NCBI GenBank assembly: GCA_943333275.1
Contig: CALQSQ010000009.1
Location: 1-64,000 of the forward strand
Source of the DNA: Akkermansia muciniphila
GTDB lineage: Bacteria; Verrucomicrobiota; Verrucomicrobiia; Verrucomicrobiales; V1-33
DNA length: 64,000 nucleotides
Direction: 5' to 3'
Shown: positions 52,507-60,826 of the stretch, piece after piece
Layout: every line of letters begins with the position of its first letter
Numbering within the stretch: the stretch's first letter is position 1
The notes under the pieces: generated by a model
What the model saw: the letters and a program-made list of their open reading frames with translations, nothing else
Databases searched by the model: none
Told to the model about the DNA's origin: nothing
Position numbers and translations under genes: made by a program

Positions 52507-53862
52507 CTATTCCACAATGCGCGCCTTTTTCATGACGCTGGCCTGCCAGATGGTGGGGGTGCGCTGGCCGGGGCCGGTTTCACCACCGGGGATGACATAA
52601 TTTCCATCCCAGGGGACCACCGTGGTGCTGACCGGGGGCCGTGAAGGGAAGTGACCGATGAAACTCCATTCGCTGGCGACGATATCGAAGGCCATGACGT
52701 TGCGACTGTAGCCGGGATAATTTTTGATGATCAACTGGGTGAGCTTGTTGCGGTCCGCCGCCTCCTTGGGATCGGTGGTGTCCTTGGCAGTCTGGCGGTA
52801 GGAGTTTTCCTCAATGAGGGTCGTGAGTTTTTCATCCGTTCCACCCACCAGCACGAGGTGGTGGGGAGGCACGAAGAACGTGGGAGCACCCATGAGCGTG
52901 GCCGCCTTGCCGGCGGGGTCCAGGGCATTGCCCAGCACCGACCAGGATTTCTTGATGGGATCGAATCGATGCAGGTCGGTGAGAAAATCCTCACCATCCG
53001 CACCGCCGGGATTGCGGCCGCCGCAGAGGTAGAGGCTTTCCGTCTCGCCATCCGTGCCGGAACTTGCCAGCGCATTCAGCCGCGGGCTGCCATCCCATGG
53101 AGCGAGCCGCTGCCAGAGGAATCCACTGGGCGAGTTGCGTTGTTTAAGGTCGAGGGCAAAGAAATCGTGCGTGGGTCTGCCGGTCACGGATTCACGACCG
53201 CCCAGCACATAGATAGTATCGCCGATCTTTGCGCAGGCCATGTGAGCCAGGGGCACGGGCAATTTTGGAAATTCCTCCATTTCCACTTTTTCCAAGTCCG
53301 CGTTCCAGCGCAGCACGAAGCAGTCGGAAAGGCATTGCTCCACCGTGCGACCGCCAATGCAGAGCAGCCCGTCCTCAATATTTACAGAGGCGCCGTAGGC
53401 GATGGCCCGCGGGAGTTCGAGTCCGGCGGGATGCCATGCGTATTTGTGATCACCATCCTCGCTGCGGATTTTTTCGAGAACGTAGATGGTGTTCCAATAG
53501 GCCCTGGGGGCGGAATCCGGGGATTGATCCGGCAGGAAATTGGCACCTCCCGCGATGATCAAAAACAGCCCGCTGGCACCGGCATAGGATCCCGCAAGGC
53601 CCGGCTGCTCCTTGAATCCGGCGGGTGCCGGCAGTTGGGCGATTTCCTTCCAGGCGATTTGAGGAGGAGGGGAAATGGTATCGCCGACCGCCTCGGACTT
53701 GGGAATGGCGGGTGGGGCGGGTTGCGCGGGTTGGGCCGGTTGGGCCGGGGGCGCATGGCGGGGCAGGGCCCGCGGCGCGGCGCCAAGGGGAGCTGCAATC
53801 AGGCCGGCGCAGGCGACAACCGTCAGGGAGCGGAGCGGGAGGGAAAGGAAGGAGAATGCCAT
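52507..53862 (-). CDS. Secreted Kelch-repeat protein, cyclically permuted mutarotase-like, 451 aa
   Basis: A signal peptide (MAFSFLSLPLRSLTVVACAGLIAAPLGA) is followed by a low-complexity linker with PAQ repeats and a six-bladed Kelch beta-propeller. Kelch blades are visible as GDTIYVLGGRESVTGRP, SLYLCGGRNPGGAD, HHLVLVGGTDE and GNYVIPGGETGPGQRTP. The order of blades and the SYAGASGLFLIIAGGANF start resemble the cyclically permuted mutarotase family (NanM relatives), which anomerises sialic acids. No sialic-acid genes are nearby, so the substrate is open. It lies 63 bases after the ankyrin gene on the same strand. Confidence 0.8.
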   Translation of the reverse strand: MAFSFLSLPLRSLTVVACAGLIAAPLGAAPRALPRHAPPAQPAQPAQPAPPAIPKSEAVGDTISPPPQIAWKEIAQLPAPAGFKEQPGLAGSYAGASGLFLIIAGGANFLPDQSPDSAPRAYWNTIYVLEKIRSEDGDHKYAWHPAGLELPRAIAYGASVNIEDGLLCIGGRTVEQCLSDCFVLRWNADLEKVEMEEFPKLPVPLAHMACAKIGDTIYVLGGRESVTGRPTHDFFALDLKQRNSPSGFLWQRLAPWDGSPRLNALASSGTDGETESLYLCGGRNPGGADGEDFLTDLHRFDPIKKSWSVLGNALDPAGKAATLMGAPTFFVPPHHLVLVGGTDEKLTTLIEENSYRQTAKDTTDPKEAADRNKLTQLIIKNYPGYSRNVMAFDIVASEWSFIGHFPSRPPVSTTVVPWDGNYVIPGGETGPGQRTPTIWQASVMKKARIVE

Positions 53863-53924
53863 GGGAGGAGGGGGTGGTGAGGGTTTCCCACACTGGGTGT
53901 TTTTTTCAACCACGAATCCTCGGA

Positions 53925-55259
53925 TCATTTTTCAACGACGAGGGTTTCCTTGGTGGCGGTTTCCTCGACGAGAATCTGGGTGGGGCGGACGTCGAGGACC
54001 CGGTAGGATTTTGTGCCGAGCGAAAAAGCATCGCCGGGGTGGACTTCATAAAGGTTGCCGGTGTCCGTTTCCCGCAGCACACCGTAAGTATCGGCGGTGG
54101 TCACGGCCTGGCGGAACTGGGCGAGAACACTTTCGCCGGTGACAGCGTCCCGGACCAGCAAAGTGGAAACATCCACGAGACTGCCCTTGCCGCTCTTGGC
54201 GGGTTTGAGCGAATGCTTGGCGCTCACCATGACGAAGTTCGTGCCGGGCACTTTGTCGCCACTGGCCAGCGGGACAATTTCCTGCTCATTCGTCAGCATC
54301 TGCACGGTGGCGGTGCTGCTGTTTTCGCTGACTTCCTGCAGGATGAATGGCAGCTGACGCTCGCGGTAGGTGTGAAATTTCAATTGCCGGGAAACGGGCT
54401 TGTCAGGCTCGGCGGGAGTGAATGCGTGGCCGGCGAGTTTTTCCAGAGTGGGGGCGACGGCGGTGGGGTCGGATGCGGCCTCGGGGTTTTCGGAAATTTC
54501 CCTGGGATCATTTAAAATCGCCGCAGTGGTGGGGTGGCCGGAGGCTTCCGCCAGCATGGCGGCGGTCTGGAGATCATTGTCGATGGCGAGGACATTCGAA
54601 CCCCGCTGCATGAGGAGTTGCACGGCTTCGTCCTGGCCATTTTTCGCCGCATACATGAGCGGCGTGCGGTTCTCCGAACTCCGGGCCAGCAGGTTGGCAC
54701 CTTGTTGCAGCAGGACATCCAGCACATCCGTGCGGCCTTTCACGGCGGCGAGTTGCAGCGCGTAGTCGAGCGAGGGGTGCGAGGCCGGGGCGAGGATTTT
54801 CACCGCCGAGGCATGGCCGGCCATGGAGGCTTCCGCCAGTGCCGTCAGCCCCTCCTGATTTGCAAGCGAGGGGTCCGCACCAGCCTTGAGCAGGGCTTGA
54901 AGCGCCTGGGCATTGCCATTGCGTGCGGCGAGAATCAGAGGGGTGTCCCCATTGGGGCGGGTCTGGTTTGGTTGCGCTTTATGGCTCAGCAGTTCCTCCA
55001 CGATATATCCCTGGCCGGATTCAGCGGCCACCATCAACGCCGTGCCGCCCTCGGCATCGGCGGCATCCACCGCCATGCCAGCGTCAAGAAAGGCACTGAC
55101 CGAGGAGAGCGTACCCGACTGCACGGCCTTGAAATAATCATCCACGGAAAAATCCAACTGCTTCTCGTGAAGTTCCGCGCGGGATTTTTCCTGCTTGTCC
55201 GAGCATCCTCCCAGCAGCAGCGCCAGCGCGAGCCATGCAGGGGGGAAGGAAGCGGACAT
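53925..55259 (-). CDS. Ankyrin-repeat lipoprotein, 444 aa
   Basis: ATG 55259 gives a lipoprotein signal with lipobox LLGGC (Cys19). About seven ankyrin repeats follow (about residues 45-270), with the consensus forms GGTALMVAAESGQGYIVEELL, GDTPLILAARNGNAQALQALL and NRTPLMYAAKNGQDEAVQLLM. The C-terminal 160 residues form a beta-rich domain with repeated FVMVSAKHSLKPAKSGKG and LYEVHPGDAFSLGTKSYRVLD segments, which I do not recognise. It is probably attached to the outer or inner membrane and binds another protein through the repeats. The frame is open upstream but without a signal. Confidence 0.85.
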   Translation of the reverse strand: MSASFPPAWLALALLLGGCSDKQEKSRAELHEKQLDFSVDDYFKAVQSGTLSSVSAFLDAGMAVDAADAEGGTALMVAAESGQGYIVEELLSHKAQPNQTRPNGDTPLILAARNGNAQALQALLKAGADPSLANQEGLTALAEASMAGHASAVKILAPASHPSLDYALQLAAVKGRTDVLDVLLQQGANLLARSSENRTPLMYAAKNGQDEAVQLLMQRGSNVLAIDNDLQTAAMLAEASGHPTTAAILNDPREISENPEAASDPTAVAPTLEKLAGHAFTPAEPDKPVSRQLKFHTYRERQLPFILQEVSENSSTATVQMLTNEQEIVPLASGDKVPGTNFVMVSAKHSLKPAKSGKGSLVDVSTLLVRDAVTGESVLAQFRQAVTTADTYGVLRETDTGNLYEVHPGDAFSLGTKSYRVLDVRPTQILVEETATKETLVVEK

Positions 55260-55339
55260 CAGTTTGGAGAAGGGTGAAATGGAAGCACCAGTATCAATCG
55301 AAAGTGTCCGGGGGCAAAGCATTTCAAGGCCCCAAACGC

Positions 55340-55371
55340 AACCGGGGCGGCCTTTGCAGGCCGCCCCGGTT
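55340..55371. terminator. 14-bp stem hairpin between small secreted gene and ankyrin gene
   Basis: AACCGGGGCGGCCT and AGGCCGCCCCGGTT form a perfect 14-bp stem with a TTGC loop. It lies 33 bases beyond the stop of the 106-aa minus-strand gene. The minus-strand tail has only a short T-run (GCGTTTGG). Confidence 0.7.
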
Positions 55372-55403
55372 CGGGGTTGAGGAGTGGTTACCAACCGTGC
55401 GGA

Positions 55404-55724
55404 TTACCGTCCGAAGCGGAAGGAGAATCCACCGCGGGATCCACGGTAGGAACAATCGTCGTGGCGGGAGTAACCATGGTCATGTCCGTAGCCATCGCTG
55501 TAGTATTCACGTTCGCAGGGAGGAGCCGTGCGAATCCAGCCGTAGCGGGGGCAGCCGTCGTGGCAGTAACCGACGACACGGTAGACCCAGTAAACCGGGC
55601 GGCCGCAGTCATCGTAGGTAACGCGCGTGCGTTCGCAGGAAGTGTGGCTGGCATTGGCGGAGGTGACGGGTGCGAGCGCGCCAAGGCCAAGGATGGCGGT
55701 GAAGAGGAGCGTGCGGAGTTTCAT
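55404..55724 (-). CDS. Small secreted Cys/Tyr-rich protein, 106 aa
   Basis: A signal peptide (MKLRTLLFTAILGLGALAPVTSANA) is followed by 80 residues rich in Cys, Tyr, Arg, Gly and His. It contains CERTRVTYDDCGRPVYWVYRVVGYCHDGCPRYGW and a Gly/Tyr/His-rich tail ending in GGFSFRFGR. Six to seven cysteines could form disulfides outside the cell. Composition resembles small cell-surface or coat-like proteins, but there is no named family. A long stem-loop terminator follows. Confidence 0.75.
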   Translation of the reverse strand: MKLRTLLFTAILGLGALAPVTSANASHTSCERTRVTYDDCGRPVYWVYRVVGYCHDGCPRYGWIRTAPPCEREYYSDGYGHDHGYSRHDDCSYRGSRGGFSFRFGR

Positions 55725-55896
55725 AACTTTAGAGGAGTGGACTGTTTGTTTGTTTTTTGAACCGTTGTTTCACCTGCCTATTGGTGGCAGCGCGAATGGT
55801 TCATTGCATTCGACGAGGCCCCTCGATTCCTATTCAAAAAATATTTTCTTTCTTAGAAAAATTCCTCACCGGCTCATTCCGCAGGCCCAAAACCAC

Positions 55897-56550
55897 CTAC
55901 ATCATCGAGCGCAGCTTTGCCGCCACCGCCTTCGCCAGTGCCGTGTGATCCTCGGCGGTGAAGTGCAGGCCGTCGATGGGACTGACTTGTGTATACTCCT
56001 GCGCGTTGAGAAATTCCACGCCGTGGAGTTTGGCCATGGCGGCGTAGAGGCGCGGCATTTCCAGCGAGCGCTCGCGGGCGCCTACAAAGCGTGCCGCCAG
56101 ATCCGGCAGCGATTCCAGATTGCCAATCGCGGCCGGACAGATCACCAAAATTTTCGGTGCCCTGGCGCCGGGACCCGCGCCACTCTTGAGGATGAGCTGC
56201 ACCAGCACGCCGACGCCATTGGCAATGTCCTGCGCTGGCAAATGATGGCAGGCCTTCAGATCATTCGTCCCCAGCATGATCGCCACCACTTCCAGCGGAT
56301 GATGCGATTCCAGACAGGGCAGCAAATAATCGCGCCCGCAACGCGAGGCCAGCGCCGTGCGATCTTCATGCACCGCCGCGCGTCCATTTTGACCTTCCTC
56401 AATCACCTGCCAGGAATTTCCCAACTCACCGGCCAACTGGCCCGGCCAGCGAACGTCCGCAGGATAACGAATGGGAAAGGGCGAGGCCGCCGTGGCGGCG
56501 GGATCGTATCCCCAGGTGTTGGAATCTCCGAAACATAGAATAGTTGGCAT
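55897..56550 (-). CDS. SGNH/GDSL-type hydrolase (arylesterase-like), 217 aa
   Basis: A cytoplasmic SGNH-fold esterase with all four blocks: FGDSNTWG (Ser10), a Gly in block II (EEGQNGRAAVH), GTNDLK (block III) and DGLHF with the catalytic Asp and His (block V). The FGDSNTWGYDP start is typical of arylesterase/GDSL relatives in many bacteria. It would hydrolyse ester bonds of small acyl or aryl esters. ATG 56550 is chosen because the motif begins within ten residues; upstream sequence is not protein-like. Confidence 0.9.
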   Translation of the reverse strand: MPTILCFGDSNTWGYDPAATAASPFPIRYPADVRWPGQLAGELGNSWQVIEEGQNGRAAVHEDRTALASRCGRDYLLPCLESHHPLEVVAIMLGTNDLKACHHLPAQDIANGVGVLVQLILKSGAGPGARAPKILVICPAAIGNLESLPDLAARFVGARERSLEMPRLYAAMAKLHGVEFLNAQEYTQVSPIDGLHFTAEDHTALAKAVAAKLRSMM

Positions 56551-56640
56551 GCGGGAAATTACCCATGCGTTGGCGATGCCTGCAAGGACGGCATTGGGGA
56601 ATCGGGAAAACTTTTCGTCTCCTCGAACCACCACGGTTCT

Positions 56641-57711
56641 CTATTGCTGCCATTTTCCGCCATCAAAATAAAAGGCGGCGTAGGGAAGGTGGCTGCCCGT
56701 CCGCCAGAGAAGGACGGAAAAGGGGCCGTCGCAGATCAACCGGCGGGGTTTTGGCTTTGGGGGAGGAGGCGGACCGCCGAAGGGGTCTGCTGATAATTCC
56801 GCCTTGGCTTTGATTCTAAATCCGGTCTCATTCAGTTGAAAATCAATCCACTGTTGGGCGTCAACGATCGAGTAGGGGCTTTGGTTTTTGTCCAGGAAGC
56901 TTCCTTCCAAATCCTTCCCAAAGTCCCTGGTGTTTTCCAAATGAATCCTTGGAACCATCAAGGTGTCTTCAGGCGTCAAATTGCCCGTAATTGAGTCATC
57001 CGGTTTGGCCTGGATCTGGCGCACGGCTTCCATGTGGCTTTGGAGCGAGGGCACATTCGGGCTCCTGACGATCCAGACGCTTTCCTCGTTTGTCGAAGTC
57101 TTGAGTTCCACGATGAAGTTGTTCAACGGGCGGTAGTAATGCACTTTGACTTCGTTGGTGCCAAATTTCTCATTCGCGGCACCGCGAGTGCCGAAGTAGG
57201 GCACTTGAAAGGCCTCTCCCTTGGTAGGGTGAAAGCCCATGGTCTTCGTTTTTGACGAGGAAAAAATTTTCGCAAAATGGACCCGGTGATTCAACGCCAC
57301 CACCGCGGCTAGGGCACCTGGGTAGGGGCTTGGTCCGAAACTCACCGTGCGGTTGGCTCCAGGAAAGAGCTTGGAGAGGCCCGCGTTGATTTGATCGATC
57401 AGTCGCTTGTCCGGGGTGCCAGCCCAAACTTTGGTATCGGCGGGCAGCATGTTTTCCAGATGCCCGGCGGCATCGTTGAGAGCAATTGCCGCCGGATTGT
57501 CTTTGCCGTCGCTTTTGTTCTTGAGGTCAATTTTCTCCACTCCCGCCAGATTACCCAGCTCCTTCCACGCCTTGGGCATCAGGCCGGTCCAAATGAGACT
57601 GTCACCCTGGGAGGATTCGCCGGGATCGAGGATCTGGCGAACGGTGGGCTCCCCCGCCACGCTGGTGCAGCAAACGGCGAGCAGGCAGGAAATTTTTTGG
57701 AAGGTGTGCAT
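56641..57711 (-). CDS. Secreted serpin-like protein with proline-rich loop, 356 aa
   Basis: A signal peptide (MHTFQKISCLLAVCCTSVAG) precedes a region with serpin-like landmarks. VVALNHRVHFAKIFSSSKTKTMGFHPTKG resembles the strand-rich segment around the serpin NAIYFKGxW region, MVPRIHLENTRDF resembles the LPKFKIE strand, and the end ICDGPFSVLLWRTGSHLPYAAF resembles the DHPFLFxIR closing strand. The reactive-loop region here reads DPFGGPPPPPKPKPRR, a poly-proline stretch. A serpin fold is plausible, inhibition less so. The assignment is by pattern only. Confidence 0.5.
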   Translation of the reverse strand: MHTFQKISCLLAVCCTSVAGEPTVRQILDPGESSQGDSLIWTGLMPKAWKELGNLAGVEKIDLKNKSDGKDNPAAIALNDAAGHLENMLPADTKVWAGTPDKRLIDQINAGLSKLFPGANRTVSFGPSPYPGALAAVVALNHRVHFAKIFSSSKTKTMGFHPTKGEAFQVPYFGTRGAANEKFGTNEVKVHYYRPLNNFIVELKTSTNEESVWIVRSPNVPSLQSHMEAVRQIQAKPDDSITGNLTPEDTLMVPRIHLENTRDFGKDLEGSFLDKNQSPYSIVDAQQWIDFQLNETGFRIKAKAELSADPFGGPPPPPKPKPRRLICDGPFSVLLWRTGSHLPYAAFYFDGGKWQQ

Positions 57712-57757
57712 TTGGTGCGTTGAAATTTCCGTTCGAACCAGCCCTCAATGGTTGAAT

Positions 57758-58303
57758 TCAGGATGGCTTCGAGGCGGGGAGCGCGGAGAGGATGGCGGCC
57801 AGGAGGGCGCAGGCCATGGAGGCATAGAGGCCGGGCTGCGGGGTGACGGTGAGGTTATTGCTGATGAGGTCGTTGCCCAATTGTTCCAAGGCTGGAATGC
57901 GGAAGCTCAGGTCTGTCTGTGCTCCCTGTTGGAGTTGCCGGAGTGGCAGGTCTGGTGGGAGGACGGCTTCCCGGAGGTGCGCGGTCAGAAAGAGCAGGCA
58001 ACCGGCGGCGACCGTGCCGCAGATGACTCCGAATCGGCGACTGGTGGGACTGGCTGCGGCCAGCAATCCCAGAATGAGAGCGGCGGCGGTGGTGATGAGC
58101 AGGTAGTTTGGATTATGATTCATCACCCTCTGCGGCTGCTGATCGTCCTGTTTGTGGCCGCTCATCAGTTCCCATCCGGTGATTTTCACCATGTTTAATT
58201 TTCCCAATGCCTGATCCTTGCTGTCGCACGAGACTTCCGCGAATGGCAGCAGGAGGCACAGGAGCGCGAAGAGAAAGGGGGCGATTCGGAGGGGTGTGGA
58301 CAT
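57758..58303 (-). CDS. Membrane protein, 181 aa
   Basis: Four hydrophobic segments: an N-terminal one (APFLFALLCLLLPFA), YLLITTAAALILGLLAAA, VICGTVAAGCLLFLTAHL, and a C-terminal LYASMACALLAAILSAL. The large polar loop between the first and second carries Lys, Gly and Gln and no recognisable motif. ATG 58303 is chosen. Its upstream neighbour is feoB, 73 bases away on the same strand, so co-transcription with the iron transporter is possible. The family is not recognised. Confidence 0.7.
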   Translation of the reverse strand: MSTPLRIAPFLFALLCLLLPFAEVSCDSKDQALGKLNMVKITGWELMSGHKQDDQQPQRVMNHNPNYLLITTAAALILGLLAAASPTSRRFGVICGTVAAGCLLFLTAHLREAVLPPDLPLRQLQQGAQTDLSFRIPALEQLGNDLISNNLTVTPQPGLYASMACALLAAILSALPASKPS

Positions 58304-58376
58304 GGGATGGAAGCGGGGCTCAGCGGGCCCCATTCCCTAATGCAGAAAAGCCCGGATGCAAGGAGGCAACGTTCGA

Positions 58377-60461
58377 TCAATACCCCAGCGCATGGCCGAT
58401 CTGATAGACGACCAGCGCTCCAATGTAGGCGGTGCCGGTCATGTACGCGATTTGGAAAAGGGGCCATTTCCAGCCACCGGTTTCACGGCGGACAACGGCG
58501 ACAGTGCTGAGGCATTGCATGGCGAAGACGTAGAAGACCATGAGGCCGAGGCAGACGGAGGGAGTATAAACGGGACGTCCGTCGGGCCAGTGCGCGTCCT
58601 TTAATTGATCACGCAGTTTTTCGTGATCGGAATCGTCCTCCTCCTCGATGGAGTAAACGGTGGACATGGTCGTGACGAAGACCTCGCGCGCCGCAAAGCT
58701 GGCGATCAGGCCGATGCCCACCTTCCAGTCGTAACCCAGGGGCTTGATGATGGGTTCCACCGCGTGGCCGATTTTTCCAGCGACGCTGTGGGCGAGTTGT
58801 TCGGACTTGGTGCCTTCGGTTTTGGGATAGGTGGAGGCGGCCCAGAGCAGGATGGAAAGTCCGAGGATGACGGTGCCGGCGCGGCGCACGAACATCCAGG
58901 CGCGGGAGTACATCTGCTGGAAAATATTTCGCAACGATGGCCGTTTGTAGCCCGGTAATTCAAGGATCAGCGGCTGGGGTTTGCCGGGGAGCAATTTGGA
59001 TTTGAATAGCCACGCGAAGAAAAAGGCTCCGATGGTTCCCAAGGAATAGAGGCCGACCATCAGCAGGGCTTTGACAGTCCAGGATACCTGCTCGGACGGC
59101 AGCAGCACGGCGATGAGTAACAAATAAACCGGCAGACGTGCGGAACAACTGGCGAGCGGCGCGACGAGAATCGTGATGAGCCGGTCCTTCGGGTTATCGA
59201 TGGTGCGCGCGGCCATGACGCCCGGCACGGCGCAGGCATAGGAACTGAGGATGGGCAGGAAACTTTTCCCATTCAGTCCCACGCGGCCCATGAGGCGATC
59301 CATGATGAAGGCGATGCGGGCCATGTAACCCGTGTCCTCCATGAGGCCGATGAAGAAGAAGAGGATCAAAATTTGCGGCAGGAAAATGATGATCCCCTGC
59401 ACACCGGCCAGCGCCCCATCGACAATCAAACTGCGCAAATCCCCATCCGGCATCCATTGCGTGATCTTGTCGCCCACGGCGGCAAACGCCTGTTCGATCC
59501 AGTGCATGGGCGTTTCCGCGACGCTGAAAATCAGCCAGAACATGGCTCCCATGGCCGCGATAAGGCTGACCCATCCCCAGACGCGATGCAGCAGGATGGC
59601 ATCGAAGCGATCCGTCAGCGTGCGTTTCTCAATGTCCGGACGGTGCAGGGCTTCGCGGCACACGCTGTGGATGACATCGTAGCGGGCGGCCACGAGAGTG
59701 TCCTCCCAGTTGGGAATCTCGCGGGAGAGTTGCTCACGGGCCTGCTGGAGTTTTTCCAAATGCGGCTGTGGCAGACCGTAATGCGTGTCGTCGTGGTCGG
59801 AGAGGAGGTATAGCGGCTCCAGCAGGGAGGTGGTCGAGGCCACCACACCCGCTGCGGAGAGCGATTCACGGCAGCGCAGCAAGGCACCGCGAATGGAAAC
59901 GGGAATGGCATCGAGCAGGGGCTTGGGCACTGGTGGATCCGGCCGGCTCATGGCCACTTTCAACTCGATCAGGCCCTTCTTGGTATTGGCGACCGTCGGA
60001 ACCACCGGACATCCAAATTTCTGCGTCAGACGCTGCAGATCGATGCGCACGCCCTTGGCTTCCGCAGCATCGACCATGTTGAGCGCGAGGATCATGGGGA
60101 TGCCCAGCTCGAGGATCTGGGTGACGAGGTATAAATTTCGCTCAAGGTTCGTGGCATCGAGCACGCAGACGATGCGGTCGGGGCGTGGGGTGTCCGCACG
60201 CCGGCCCAGCAGCACATCGCGCAGAACGGCTTCGTCGGGCGATCGTGCGTTGAGGCTGTAGCTGCCCGGCAAATCGAGGATGCGCATCCGTTCGCCATGC
60301 TGGGAATAGCAATCGCCCTCCTTGCGCTCCACGGTCACGCCCGGGTAATTTCCCACCTTCTGTTTCATGCCGGTGAGGGCATTAAAGAGCGTCGTCTTGC
60401 CGCAATTGGGATTGCCGACCAGGGCGTACACGAGACCGTGCTCAGGGGAGGGGCTGGCCAT
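58377..60461 (-). CDS. feoB: Ferrous iron transport protein B
   Basis: A 694-aa iron permease with an N-terminal G domain and a C-terminal transmembrane domain. G1 is GNPNCGKT (residues 16-23); the switch region VGNYPGVTVERKEG and DLPGSYSL (G3) follow. Membrane helices include the gate segments with SYACAVPGVMAARTI and RAGTVILGLSILLWA. It imports Fe2+ driven by, or regulated through, GTP hydrolysis. It is the second gene of a feoA-feoB operon, 9 bases after feoA. No FeoC was seen. Confidence 0.97.
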   Translation of the reverse strand: MASPSPEHGLVYALVGNPNCGKTTLFNALTGMKQKVGNYPGVTVERKEGDCYSQHGERMRILDLPGSYSLNARSPDEAVLRDVLLGRRADTPRPDRIVCVLDATNLERNLYLVTQILELGIPMILALNMVDAAEAKGVRIDLQRLTQKFGCPVVPTVANTKKGLIELKVAMSRPDPPVPKPLLDAIPVSIRGALLRCRESLSAAGVVASTTSLLEPLYLLSDHDDTHYGLPQPHLEKLQQAREQLSREIPNWEDTLVAARYDVIHSVCREALHRPDIEKRTLTDRFDAILLHRVWGWVSLIAAMGAMFWLIFSVAETPMHWIEQAFAAVGDKITQWMPDGDLRSLIVDGALAGVQGIIIFLPQILILFFFIGLMEDTGYMARIAFIMDRLMGRVGLNGKSFLPILSSYACAVPGVMAARTIDNPKDRLITILVAPLASCSARLPVYLLLIAVLLPSEQVSWTVKALLMVGLYSLGTIGAFFFAWLFKSKLLPGKPQPLILELPGYKRPSLRNIFQQMYSRAWMFVRRAGTVILGLSILLWAASTYPKTEGTKSEQLAHSVAGKIGHAVEPIIKPLGYDWKVGIGLIASFAAREVFVTTMSTVYSIEEEDDSDHEKLRDQLKDAHWPDGRPVYTPSVCLGLMVFYVFAMQCLSTVAVVRRETGGWKWPLFQIAYMTGTAYIGALVVYQIGHALGY

Positions 60462-60470
60462 GGTAGGGGC

Positions 60471-60731
60471 TTAGGTGGGTTCCACCACGATGAGTTCAGC
60501 CTCGCTCTGGCGCAGGGAAAGGAGCGATCCACGCACGGAAAATTCCAACGGATCCCCCAGCGGTGCCCTGCGGATGAGCCGCACTTCCGTCCCTGGTAAC
60601 AGGCCCATTTCCCGCAGGCGGGTCATCGGCGAAGAACCGAACGGCAGCGAGACGATCCGCCCTGAACAGCCAATGTTCAGGCTGGCCAGGGTGTTGGGAG
60701 TTGGGGATGGGGGAGTCGAGGAGGGATTCAT
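60471..60731 (-). CDS. feoA: Ferrous iron transport protein A
   Basis: An 86-aa protein with an SH3-like FeoA domain: ASLNIGCSGRIVSLPFG, then MTRLREMGLLPGTEVRLIRRAPLGDPLEFSVRGSLLSLRQSEAELIVVE. FeoA binds FeoB and modulates iron uptake. ATG 60731 is chosen; a GTG at 60743 is possible. The first 20 residues are Pro/Ser/Thr-rich. It directly precedes feoB. No Fur box was clearly visible upstream. Confidence 0.92.
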   Translation of the reverse strand: MNPSSTPPSPTPNTLASLNIGCSGRIVSLPFGSSPMTRLREMGLLPGTEVRLIRRAPLGDPLEFSVRGSLLSLRQSEAELIVVEPT

Positions 60732-60826
60732 CGCCAAGATCACTTAATGAGACTGTTTCGCAAAAGCAACTGAATTTGCGCGGTGGCGGGTTGACATTCT
60801 AAAAATACATTGAAAATTTAGAAGTT

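Noticed and set aside
60791-60820. Sigma-70-type promoter before the S10 peptidase gene
   Set aside because: A perfect TTGACA lies at 60791-60796, but no hexamer at 16-18 bases matches TATAAT at more than three positions, and the start codon is too close behind.
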